Below are positions 8,390-18,140 of a DNA stretch of 40,444 nucleotides, piece after piece; the stretch's first letter is position 1; each line of letters starts with the position of its first letter. The position numbers and the translations under genes are program-made. Source of the stretch: Chara braunii (lineage: Eukaryota; Streptophyta; Charophyceae; Charales; Characeae); contig BFEA01000675.1 in the NCBI GenBank assembly GCA_003427395.1, forward strand, positions 221,201 through 261,644. The letters run 5' to 3'. The notes under the pieces were generated by a model that saw nothing but the letters and a program-made list of their open reading frames with translations, searched no databases and had not been told where the DNA came from.

Positions 8390-10870
8390 TTGTCGAGCGC
8401 ATCGGCTCCCGCCTTTTTCGCAAACGCAAGAGTCCTCCCGACCATGTCACGCAGGAGTTAAAGCAAAAACAAAACAAGAGATAACTTGAGAATGCCGCAG
8501 AATAATCCCCCGAGCCGCCAAGACGGTTGCGGTCACGTCGTTCCTTCGTCGCTCTAGCCCGGTGCGCCAGCTGTACATCGCGCTGTCCTACGACAGGATA
8601 GGTTCCCACAGGGCATAAACTTTCCTTCCCTAAGGGGTCGTCACCACCCTTAGGGGCGTATCCCTACCGAGCTATTGACCCACGTGCGAAAGCTTTTAAA
8701 TGCAGTTGCAGATGTAGGTCAGCCGATGGCATTTGCTCGTTTGTTATAGTATAGATATGCTTGGTTAACGCCAAGCGGACCCGAGCGTCCTTCGTTCCTT
8801 AAGGCACTGATCTCCTAAGTACAAAGCGGACGTCAGTCGATTAGGACGGTCTCAACCAAGCGTGAAACCCTTCACTCAATCCTAGTCCCTCAAACACATA
8901 GTCCGAAGAAAATTATATCAACCATACATAATTACATCAAACGCATTCGACCGTAGTCGATGGAACGCACATCCAATCAGCAATGATAATCGAAAGAATT
9001 CAAATAATCATCTCATACATCCAATAACACAAGATCAAAAAACAATCCGATCGCCTCAGGTCGAACACCACAAAACAATCCAACAACCGCCAACAAGGCG
9101 TTGGATTTCGAAAATAACCTTAATGCATCCGACAAGGTAGTCAGACTGCCTTAGTTTTGACTTGATGAGACGCGCTACTAAAGTCATTCATTCCATCCTA
9201 CTACAGACCTAAGATTCGACACGCTCACATCCATCTCCATACATTCCCAATCTTTTTAGATGACAGTCTGCTTTGCGGATAATTCTTGATCAAGTGCATT
9301 GCTTGAAGTGTTGCATGTCTCTCCCTCTAGGAAGTGGTCTGGGGGACTCTGGGATACTTCTCCTCCTCGCCCGAGCTCAAAGCCCGGATTTCAAAAGTTG
9401 TGTCGTCTCCACCGAATCGGCAAAGTACCCCCCCGCAGAACGGTCCACTCTTGATCGATAACAAGGCCGTCTCCTAAAGCAATGAATCCCCGCCCCAGAT
9501 GTTTCCCGAAGAAAAAAAATGTGTTCACCTCAAGTAGCTTTTAGTTATTCTCATTTATCCTAAGTTCAGGGTAACTTGGATGAAAAGAAATCAGAAGAGA
9601 TAAAAAATGTCAATCATTTGGACATGTATAGGTAAATAAGGTCATTCAGGATAGAAAGGGTCAATCCTCGGGAAAAAGGCTAAGTCCGTTTGACCTTATC
9701 TACTTTATTTCAATTAAGTTCGTTTACAGTGCGCAAAAAATTGACGATTTTCAAAACAACAAGTCATTTTGTGACATGCAGACATGTGAAAAGTAAAAAA
9801 AAAAGAACCATTTTCCTTTTCTCCAATAGGCAAAATCAATCTCCTTTTCAAGCATCTCTTTTTACCTACCTGCACACCAAACCAAACACCAAGTTCAAAA
9901 GAAAACAGTACAACCCCATACTCGACTCAGACCTTTCCATTCACATGCACGACTCGCACATTTTTCCTCTACCTTTTATTTTGAACATTCAAAATGAAGA
10001 GGGTCAAGCAAAGTGTGGGTTCACACAGAGGTGAAAAGATGTCTGAGTCAATCAACTGACCTTGAGTGAAGTTTGAATCGGCTCACTCAAGAAAGCCAAG
10101 TAATATTCTAATCAAAAGAAAATGATCCCCGTTGAATATGAAAATATGTGCCGCTCACATGAAATTGTGTGGCTCACAACTCCACAGGGTGTGAACTTTC
10201 TCCCGAGCCACAATCTGTGTCCTCCACCAAGTGTCCGAATGAGCAGAGGCTAGTCCACAAAAAAAAAAACACTCACACGAGATACCCCTCCAAAAGGGTG
10301 TTCCCACAAATGAGTTTTCACGTGGTCCCAATGCCCTAGACAGTCCTAACGCAGTCCCATTGCACCACAACCTCCTAGACTGTCCCAATGCCATACCAAC
10401 TTCACCACGTCCTCCAAGGATCCTCCTTAACCAACCGCAAGTCCATGCCGCCTCAAATCACCCTGTCCGCTTACAATACTCATGCGAGCATGTCAGTCCC
10501 GATCTCAAAATCAGCCCCACCTAGTTCCAAAATGGTCCTAGATGGTCCCAATGCAGTCATGCAGTCCCATTGTATCGCCTGCAATACCCGATGGTTCATA
10601 ACTCAAAACTGCTCGCACTTCGTGCCGCACAAAAAAAAAAAAAGGTGGCTCTGGCTCAAAACTGCATGTGTCGCATCCCCAATAATCATTTCGTCGCGTG
10701 CATCCACTCCATGTTGTGTCGTCGGTTACACACCACTACTGCACGACCCTAACCGTGCACCAGTGCAAGCTCAACCTCAGGCCATACTGGGATCCAACAT
10801 AGCCACCGCGCACCACAAAATAAATAGGACTGCCGCTCGCCGCACCGTCAAAACCCGTACCACGCCGCCG
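8390..10870. other. Left part of the nested insertion, no gene seen
   Basis: No supportable coding region. A 9-bp inverted repeat CCCTAAGGG/CCCTTAGGG (8628-8636 and 8647-8655) is present. AT-rich stretches occupy 8900-9110 and 9480-10000. Phrases of the type TCCCAATGC recur at 10320-10560, hinting at old local duplication. A run of A lies at 10259-10270. Confidence 0.5.
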
Positions 10871-11077
10871 TGCCAAAAAATTGGCAGGAGTTTCCCACCA
10901 CAATGCCGCTGTCGTGCCAAAGTTTGGCAACGTAACCTCACAAAACAAATATCGGCGTTGTCGTACCACCAAACGAAACAACACCTCCCCTTAGGGAGAC
11001 CTTAATGCCGCCACGCCGTCAATGCGGCAGCACCTCACCACCGCAGTGTCGCTGCCGCCGTGCCAAAAAAATTGGCA
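10871..11077. repeat. Hairpin cluster A in the nested insertion
   Basis: Perfect stem-loops follow each other. TGCCAA-AAAA-TTGGCA at 10871-10886. TGCCAAA-G-TTTGGCA at 10915-10929. CTCCC-CTTA-GGGAG at 10985-10998. TGCCGC/GCGGCA at 11006-11029. TGCCAA-AAAAA-TTGGCA at 11067-ish, arms 11061-11066 and 11072-11077. Three share the TGCCAA arm, suggesting spread of one hairpin unit. Confidence 0.8.
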
Positions 11078-11395
11078 GCACTTCCCTCTAAAAAAAAGTC
11101 GCCGCCGAGTAAAATTTCAGCAGCGTAACCCTCGACAAACCCTTGCTGTTTGCTGCACCGTCCAGCCCTAACGCAACCCACCGACCGCGACACCCATGCA
11201 GAGGTGGGGCAATGAGCTCCCAGCCTCGACTATGGTTGCCTTCCTCTAATGCTCGTGCAAACTACCACTTCCTCCTCCAGCAGTACCTCCACCGGAAGCA
11301 CCGCCCCTCTACAGCAGCATGCAACAACCAGCCTGCATTCACTTGTGGAATGCCCCAACAACATTGCCACAAGTGTGAGGCTGTTGGGTGGGGAA

Positions 11396-11606
11396 CTGGC
11401 TTTTATAGCCAGCCGAAGGCATGTGGGCATCTGCTTTGCCCACAGGCAGGCAAAATTGTTAGTGCTCCTGGCCTTATCTAGATCAACGACCAGGAGCACG
11501 ATGTCTTGGTTTTCCCCTAAGGAAACCAAGTTCATCAACCCCCAGGAGTATCTGGCCGTTTTCCCAGGCCAGATACTCCTGTAAATGGCTGTACTCAGCC
11601 ATTTAC
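11396..11606. repeat. Hairpin cluster B: five consecutive perfect stem-loops
   Basis: Arms: 11396-11401/11407-11412 (6 bp, CTGGCT). 11422-11429/11437-11444 (8 bp, TGTGGGCA). 11462-11471/11490-11499 (10 bp, GTGCTCCTGG). 11505-11512/11523-11530 (8 bp, CTTGGTTT). 11543-11557/11567-11581 (15 bp, CAGGAGTATCTGGCC). 11581-11591/11596-11606 (11 bp, GTAAATGGCTG). Arm sequences are unrelated to each other, yet the hairpins abut with only short gaps. The heading counts the block after the first small stem. This is far denser than chance. Confidence 0.9.
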
Positions 11607-12344
11607 TTCAGCCTGCTAAAAATGAACAGGCACAGTCCCATCACCCCCTAGAACCTTTTGGGGATGCACCCGTTCCGAGGCCGCGGCCACATACGCAGCC
11701 GTTACTTTTTTTCCTTCTTTTCTTTCTTTCTTTCTTTTTTTTCTTTTTACCCCCCCCTTCTCTGGAAGCGGCAACTCATTTTTCAAAGCGAGCAGCCACC
11801 CCCTTCTAAGTCATTTCACAGAGATGAACTACAGTCGAGCTCATCAGGTTTTCCTACCTCCTGCCCCGCGCCTGTATCTGGCGCAGAATGGGCGCCGGAT
11901 TCAGGTGCGCGGCCCAAGAGTGCTGCCTGTTTTCAAGAATGATCGGGCGCAGTCTAGTAGGAACTAGGGAGGGGTGGATCAAAAACAAGAAAACGAAACT
12001 GAACAAATCTAAGAAAAATAAAGAAGAAAAAAGAAATAACTTAAAACAAAAAAACACGAAAAACACAACTGCCCGTCAGAACGAACGCCTGTTACAACCT
12101 TGGGGACTTCAAGTCCCTATCAGTGTTGACGGCGACATCTGGCGCTTACAGTCACAGCCCTTCTGAACGGGTGCAAAAACGACCTAGTGAAAACGAGTGG
12201 AGAAATAGATAAATAAATAAATTAAAAAAAGAAGTGGCAGTGTATTTCCATGTTCTAACAATAGATTCATTCGATTTTGCTCATCCTATCGATGGAAGCA
12301 GAGGGAGGCCAACGACCAGGTAAGTCCCCCCCCTCTTTTCCCTT

Positions 12345-12396
<52 letters not shown>

Positions 12397-12658
12397 CCTC
12401 TCTCTCTCTCTCACGTAGGAGTGTATATGTCAGGTTATAGAAGTAGATACACTCGGTTTAGCTCATTCCACACAAAAACTCCCCGCAACCCGTTTTTTCG
12501 AAACGAACGAGCGCAGAGTAAACCCACGGGATCGAGAAAAGAAGAAAAGACAAAAACAATCTAAAACAAAACCTAAAAAGAAATCTAAAAGGAAATCTAT
12601 AAAAAAAAAACTAAAAAGAGTTTTTAAAAAAAGAAAAGAAAAAAACCTTCCCTCTAAA
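11607..12658. other. Low-complexity middle of the nested insertion
   Basis: No gene. It contains a T/C-rich tract (about 11704-11762), A-rich stretches (about 11980-12062 and 12530-12650) and a (TC)n microsatellite. One tight palindrome, GGGACTT-C-AAGTCCC, sits at 12103-12117. Confidence 0.6.
12350..12412. repeat. (TC)n microsatellite
   Basis: Nearly pure TC dinucleotide run interrupted once by CCCC. Inside the nested insertion. Confidence 0.95.
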
Positions 12659-12791
12659 AAACGGTTGGCCGTTTAAGCGTCGTCAGGTGCACTGGGGACT
12701 CAAAATGCCCCAGTCACTTCTTGCATCGCCACTTGGCGCTTAGATTTTAGCTTTTTAGTTTTTTTTTTTACCGTTGGTTTAAAGCCAACGG
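12659..12791. repeat. Hairpin cluster C
   Basis: AAACGG-TTGG-CCGTTT at 12659-12674. ACTGGGG/CCCCAGT at 12691-12697 and 12708-12714. CGCCA-CT-TGGCG near 12728-12739. CCGTTGG/CCAACGG at 12771-12777 and 12785-12791, around a TTTAAA core, giving a nearly perfect 21-nt palindrome. A T run precedes the last one. Confidence 0.8.
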
Positions 12792-12938
12792 TCACGTCGT
12801 GGCTACTCAGCCGCAGCCCAGGGTTCGAGTCCTGCCGGGCTTGAAGAAAACAAAACAAAAACAAAAGAATTTTTTTTTTTAGAACATTTCTCGATTTATG
12901 CGTGTCATCCTTGCATAGGGATCACTTCGAACCCGCGT

Positions 12939-13192
12939 GGCTGATCTCAGCCGCGATCTCATCGATCGCACGACCAAGATCGGTCGCGCCTTTTCGATGG
13001 TCAGCTCCAAAAGGAGCTAGCCCAGTGGGCCCTACTTTGATCCCCACATCTGTGGTATGTGAGGCTAGTATGTTACCTACTGGGCTAGCTCCTATTCAAA
13101 ACAAGATAGGAGCAACTCTTCTATTTGAAGAGCAAATACCCAGTAGGTCTGCCAGCTACAGGGCCAAGCAGGCTCTACCTGCCTCATGTAGC
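12939..13192. repeat. Hairpin cluster D with overlapping alternative stems
   Basis: GGCTGA-TC-TCAGCC 12939-12952. GCGATC/GATCGC 12953-12969. CGACC/GGTCG 12971-12986. AGCTCC-AAAA-GGAGCT 13003-13018. AGGAGCTAGCCCAGT 13012-13026 with its complement 13079-13093 (15 bp). CTCTTC/GAAGAG 13116-13132. GCTACA/TGTAGC 13155-13192 enclosing GCAGG/CCTGC (13168-13182). The GGAGCT at 13013-13018 can pair with either 13003-13008 or 13087-13092, so two mutually exclusive folds exist. Confidence 0.88.
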
Positions 13193-13692
13193 CAAACAAC
13201 CATCGCCCCGCCGTCTAACTGGTTGGGGCTTAGCCCGAGAGGCCCGGTAAGCCACACCTTTGGCAGCAAGTCCGGCGTTGAGCCCCAGACACAGTCAAAT
13301 CCTATGGCCCAGAAAAAAAAATAGGCCTCCTGTTCCTCCAGCGCCGCGGTCCTATACCCGACGTGTTGCTAGGTTCTGAATCGCACGGCTTAACAGCCGC
13401 GCGCCATTATTTTATGTAGCATAGGTCTAGCTTTACCATTTCCTTGTTCGCGTGCCTCTGTGGCATTGACAAAAACGAAACATTGCCAGTTAATGTCGTT
13501 ACTCTTGAACGCCACAGGCGTCCGAACTGAAGTTCGAAAAAAAATTAATCCCTCGGTCATAGGTTCAGTCTGAATGAACTTTTGGCAAACATCAATCTCA
13601 TCAAGTCCTTCAATTCAACGGAAGAGTCAGACAGCGTCCGACGTTTAAAATCCCCGGCAAATACCCTTGTCGGGGTATTTGCCCCAACAACG
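13193..13692. other. Right end of the nested insertion
   Basis: No gene. Further hairpins are CGGCT-TAAC-AGCCG (13386-13399), ACGCC-ACA-GGCGT (13509-13521), CGAACT-GA-AGTTCG (13523-13536) and GGCAAATACCC/GGGTATTTGCC (13656-13666 and 13673-13683). The last ends 9 bp before the insertion boundary, reminiscent of subterminal hairpins of rolling-circle transposons. The CTRR end expected of a canonical Helitron is absent. Confidence 0.7.
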
Positions 13693-14322
13693 TCACATCA
13701 GCATCGCAATGTAGACTAGCCTGCGCCACATCGGCAACGTAGACAAGCAGTCTGCGCCACATCAGCCTTGAAGACAAGTGGCAGCACCACATCAGCAATG
13801 TCTGGCGCACAACACAGAAAGCGCCAGCCTGCTGTCATAGCCCGCGTCGTCATCCACAGTGCCTGCGCACAGCCAGTGTCAAGCCAGCGTCTCGCCAGCG
13901 TCGTGCCAACGTTAATGCCGCATCTGGTCAAAGTCGAGCCAACGTCCAAGCAGCATAGCAAGGTTGAATGTTGACCATCTCGAGACCAGTCCATTTGTAA
14001 TGTTTGACGAAGTTATCTGGCCTCGGGTCCCCTTCTCACAGTCGTTCAGATTGACTCACAGCCGAGGGTCTGGATTGTGTACAATTGCAGACTTCCCCTT
14101 GGGCGTAATGCTGTCTGGGTACCTACATACAAACAAATGTATGCGTCCGACCGGCGACCTGGGCTGGATACACTTTGGGGTCTCCTACAGTTGACTTAGT
14201 CAACTGTATCTCGTTCAGGCCCTGAATCTTTACGTGGGGTTCATTTTCCCCTTTGGCCTAGGTGTGAGTGCAGACGGGAGGCCCTCAAACTTTCTATGAG
14301 GCATACAACATGGGTTATTGCA
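13693..14322 (-). repeat. Left LTR of element 2, inner piece
   Basis: Resumes homology to the right LTR (about 21304-21959) immediately after the nested insertion and runs to TTGCA at 14318-14322. About 33 bp near 13715 and about 16 bp near 14177 are missing relative to the right copy. The adjoining internal sequence on the minus strand is purine-rich (GGGTCGGCAGGAA), a plausible polypurine tract. Confidence 0.93.
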
Positions 14323-14363
14323 TTCCTGCCGACCCGATTTTCGAGTTCCATCGCAGAAATACA

Positions 14364-14579
14364 TTAATTCTCGCTCAACCCATGTTCATGTGCAACAACA
14401 ATGCCAAAAGCAGTAGGTAAAAGTTCTTTCTTACTAAACCATCTGGCTTCAGACGGGGGTTGGGACTTAAACTGTACCTTATACTGCTTCTGAGGTCTTC
14501 CTCTGCCACCTTTAGAAAAATAGCCATGTTCTAGTATCTTTTCAACTTCATAACCTCCGTTCATAGAGGATGGAAACAT
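14364..14579 (-). pseudogene. Chromodomain of element 2
   Basis: A minus-strand 71-residue frame contains NGGYEVEKILEHGYF, GGRGRPQKQYKVQF and ARWFSKKELLPTAFGIV. It aligns in order with the chromodomain of element 1 (GGRGRPQKQYKV shared exactly). It sits at the 3' end of element 2 pol next to the LTR, the expected place. It is separated from integrase by lost frame. Confidence 0.85.
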
Positions 14580-15540
14580 AGATGGCCTATTCGAAAAATT
14601 ATCACCTTCTACATAGGATAACAGCTTAGACGCATGGAAGCCAGGGTATGTCCTTAGATGTGGAGGTACATTTATGCGGTAGGAAGGTCCATCTGTATCT
14701 CCAATTACCTTGAGAACTTCTTAGGGGTCATAGTAGATAGATAAAAGTTTTTGGGACACATTTTCTTCTGAGGAAAACTCTTTAGACTTAACCCAATCAA
14801 GATCTCCTTATTGAAGGTCGACGATGTTTATTTGCCTGTTCAATCATTCGTAGTAGGGCTTTCTGTATGTTTTCCTTAACCTTCTTGATACCTTCTTCAT
14901 ACAAAACTGCGAATTCACACGTACCTGAGGGTAGCCTCTGAATCTGGTCCCTTGTTAGCGCATCAATGGAGTTCCTAGGCTTCCATCCTTTATGCAATGC
15001 ATTAGGTGTTCTACCTGTAACAGTATGTTGTTGTTATTATAGGCACTACCAATTGTAGGCAAGTTCTCATCCCAATCTATCTGATCAGGTCAGACATACA
15101 TTTGCAAAAGTTGTTGACAAAGACGGTTCATTTGCTCAGTTTGGCCATTCGTTTCAGGGTGTCTGCCTGACGACATGGTCAACCTAATTGTATAGACTTC
15201 CATAAACTTTTGTCATTGTTCCCTATCAAAGATGATGGTTTTCAAGAATCCATACTTAGAGACCCATCGCATCTGAAACTTTTGGATGACTAGTTCGATT
15301 TAGTTTCAGCAGGCAAAGGAATGAGCATAACATACACTGTGAATCTATCTACGATGACAATTACCTCACTGTTGCCATTTCGAATCTTAGTGAGACTCAT
15401 AAAATCAATCGAAATAGACTCGCCTGGCTCACTTGGAATAGGCAGCGGTCTCAGTAGTTCCATCGGATTCTCATGTGAGGGCTTGTTCCTTTGACAGACA
15501 AGACAAGTCCGCACATAGGTCAATACATCTTCCTTCATTC
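14580..15540 (-). pseudogene. Integrase remnants of element 2
   Basis: Minus-strand pieces in order. 15290-15538 has the end of the zinc domain (YVRTCLVCQRNK) and the first catalytic Asp (SISIDFMSL). Near 15120-15180 the frame reads GRHPETNGQTEQMN with the catalytic Glu. 14797-14997 has the downstream helix region (RDQIQRLPSGTCEFAV, MIEQANKHRRPS), closely similar to the same part of element 1. Stops and frameshifts lie between pieces, so no protein can be made. Confidence 0.88.
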
Positions 15541-15736
15541 CTTTTCATTCAAAACGTTCGCACAAATCAGCATACGCCTTCTTAAAACCAAAGTGACCTT
15601 TCACATCAAGGCATTCCCCAATGATTAAGCTTTTGATTGGTTCTTGGTGAGGAACACACAATCTTTCTTCGGTTTTATCTAGAAAGAAGAGTAAGCCATC
15701 AGTCATTCGATATTCTGGGAATAACTCAGGGTTCTT

Positions 15737-16365
15737 TCATAGAGTCTCAATGAAAGGACTCCAAATAGGATCACTTACATAACCCTTTCGGATCTGTTTT
15801 TTCAGTTCGTTTTCAATATCGAGGTAGGAAACGATAGTTCCAAGGAAGGTTGCACGCCTGGACAAAGCATCCGCAACCACGTTAGACTTACCTTTGATTG
15901 TTTTCAACTCAAAGTCAAAGGTATCAATAAAAGCGGACCATCTTACTAATTTGTCAAAGAGTCTAGGCCGGGTCTTGATCCACTTCAAAGAAAAGTGATC
16001 AGAATAGACAGTGAAATGTCTTCCTAACAAGTAATGCTTCCAGGTGTTCAATGCAACAATACAATTCCCTTTCATAGGTGGAGTTGGCCACTTTCTGTGA
16101 CGAAAGTCTTCTAGACATAAACTCAATAGGTCTAATATCCCTAACCGTCGTCCTGCTGTAGCACAACCCCAATCCCATACTCACTCGCGTCATTCGTGAC
16201 GATGAAAGGAAGAAAAGGGTCAACAATTTTTAAAACGAGGTAGTGAGTCAGAACATGCTTCAACTTTCTAAAACATAACTCACAATCTTTGTCGCACAAC
16301 CAAGGTTTTTCTTTCTTTAGTAGTTTTCTCATAAGAGCAGCTATCAAGTCTATAATAGCTAGCAA
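15737..16365 (-). pseudogene. RNase H and connection domain remnants of element 2
   Basis: Minus-strand frames give IVTNDASEYGIGVVLQQDDG (16141-16365), then RELYCCIEHLEA / HYLLGRHFTVYSDHF (15737-16226) and [13 protein letters not shown]. The first RNase H Asp is preserved in TNDAS and the later ones in YSDHF and VADALS. The pieces overlap in different frames, which shows at least one frameshift inside the domain. Confidence 0.85.
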
Positions 16366-17100
16366 GTCCTAGGAAAGATCTCAATTCGGTTATGATCTTC
16401 GGATAGGGTCAATCTTGAATTGTTGTAATATTCTTTTCTTCAGGCCTTAGTCCCTCCTCGTTCACTATATGCCCCAAGTAAAGTACTTCAGTCTTAGCGA
16501 ATTCAGACTTTTAAGGATTCAGTTTGAAGCTGCCTTCGCGCAACTTCTGCAAAACCATTAGTAGATGTTTCTCGTGATCTTATAGTGTCTTACTGTATAC
16601 AAGAATATCGTCGAGATAGACTATTACAAACTGATTTAGCCATTGACGAAACATATGGTTCTCGACCTTTGGAAGGTCGCAGGTGCATTAGTTAGACCGA
16701 AAGGCATAACCACGAACTCGCAGTGCCCATACCTGGTTCGGAAAGCCGTCTTGTGTTGATCTTTAGGAGCCACCTCGATCTGGTGGCACCTTGATTTCAT
16801 ATCAATCTTATTGAAGTACTTGCATCCTTGCAACCGATCCAATAGGTCGTCAATGCGCGGAAGAGGTTCCGCGTTTTTTACATTGACGAAGTTCACCCCT
16901 CGATAATCAATACATAATCGGAGTTCACCTTTCTTTTTGGGCTCGAATAAGATAGGGGCACCATAAGGAGATGAGCTACGGCGAATCCATCCCTTGTCGG
17001 TAAGTTTTTGCAGCTGTTTCCAAAGTTCCTCAAGTTCCCTGGGAGACATTCGATAGATCGGACCCTTCGGAATCTTGCTTTCGAAAATGATCTCGATCAT
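16366..17100 (-). pseudogene. Reverse transcriptase remnant of element 2
   Basis: Frame 16636-17100 (minus) encodes [51 protein letters not shown] and [14 protein letters not shown] frameshift near 16640 moves the catalytic box into another frame, where [12 protein letters not shown] is still readable (about 16570-16610). SGY of the usual DLKSGYHKI is SRC here. The order and spacing match element 1 RT. Confidence 0.88.
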
Positions 17101-17323
17101 GTGCTTAATAGAACGCTCAATAATTCCCGTCGGTTCAGCAAGTCCTTGTACTCGTCGAGAAATTTTTCGATAGAAGGTGGATAGGATGAGGAACGATCAC
17201 CGACTCGTTCCACAAGCATCATCATCACCTCTTGATCCAACTTTTTTTTTACTACCATTGATCAAAAAGTACTCATACAACAAAAAGACAGAGTAGAGTC
17301 AAAGCCAGACCTATGGTACAACT

Positions 17324-17866
17324 TTATTCCTCGAAGTTCGGACTTTTCGTCCTTGAGTTTGACAATCTTATCTTTGAATTTAACTTCTGGTCGGCCTCCT
17401 CATACCAATCCATACCCAGAATCATACCAAAGGGTAAATTTTTTTCTATTAGGAAGGATACTCCGTGTAGGATCTTCTTTCCTTCCTTTGTTCTAAAATA
17501 ATACTTGACACGATTAACGTATTGAGAGACAATGATCGTGCTCTTGTCAGCCAGTATAGACGTGATAGGTCGAGGTAAATCCTTTACCTTCATTTCCAGA
17601 TGTAATTTGCAAATTGCCTTCTCTGAGATATAAGACCGCGTCAATCCTAGATCTAACAGGGCACCTACTCGCGTGTGCGCAATCTCAATCTCTGCGATCA
17701 TTAATTCACCCTTAGACTTAGCTTTCTTAGCCCACGAACTCCTAAGTGCTATGAGTTCATTATCGAGTTCGTCAAGGGAATCATCCAGTGAGACAAAGCA
17801 AAGAACAGTGTCAGGGTACTTTGGACGATGGATCGAAGAAGAACCATCCTCTGCCTTGAGAGTCAA
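17324..17866 (-). pseudogene. Aspartic protease region of element 2, active site mutated
   Basis: A minus-strand 180-residue frame carries the retropepsin region. The active-site loop reads GALLDLGLTRSYIS where element 1 has [14 protein letters not shown], so D-S/T-G-A has become D-L-G-L. The second landmark, FGMILGMDW, is retained. The upstream part (SLDDSLDELDNELIAL) is an acidic linker. Losing the conserved Ser and Ala should abolish protease activity. Confidence 0.88.
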
Positions 17867-17984
17867 AAGGTTAGAAGGGGTTGCAGGCGCCTTACCTTTG
17901 TCTTTATCTAAACCCTTCGACTTAGTAGGAGCAGATGTTACTCCTACTAGCTGCTCGGTTTTTGGTTCCTAATAAGTGGGCACT

Positions 17985-18040
17985 AGGCTATCACGCGACC
18001 CACGGTGCCACACTTGAGGCACTGGCGATTGTCCATCTTG
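17985..18040 (-). pseudogene. Degenerate CCHC knuckle of element 2
   Basis: Read on the minus strand this gives CLKCGTVGRVIA, a stop, then C: a C-X2-C-X4-H-X4-C knuckle with the His changed to Arg and a stop before the last Cys. It lies between Gag and protease remnants, where the nucleocapsid knuckle belongs. Confidence 0.65.
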
Positions 18041-18140
18041 GACTGCCATTCCTCTCACGTGTCGTGTTCATTTTTTCTCATGGCTTCTAGAACGTTATGT
18101 TGGGATGCTCACGGAACGAGCAAGGCCTCCTCTTCTTCTT

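Larger units (their letters stand above)
8390..13692. mobile_element. 5.3-kb non-coding insertion splitting the element 2 LTR
   Basis: Homology to the right LTR stops at 8389 (GGCAGCG) and resumes at 13693 (TCACATCAGCATCGC) with almost no LTR sequence lost, so this block was inserted. Its edges are TTGTCGAG... and ...CCCCAACAACG, with CG at both junctions (8388-8389 and 13691-13692) as a possible 2-bp duplication and a short TTGT/ACAA terminal inversion. No convincing long terminal repeat or transposase was found. Open frames inside have biased low-complexity composition and no recognised domain. The block is rich in short hairpins and simple tracts. It could be a non-autonomous DNA transposon or Helitron-like element, but the class is unresolved. 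Confidence 0.8.

Noticed and set aside
10388-11005. 205-codon open frame as a gene
   Set aside because: Composition is P/T/N/H-rich with no domain. It lies over repeated TCCCAATGC phrases and hairpins in an insertion without other coding signal.
12816-12842. tRNA gene from the GGTTCGAGTCC B-box
   Set aside because: Only the T-arm-like part is present. No D-arm, anticodon arm or acceptor partner. It may be a SINE fragment but cannot be supported.
8390-13692. Canonical Helitron
   Set aside because: There is a subterminal hairpin, but no 5' TC, no 3' CTRR and no A/T target. No Rep or helicase coding.
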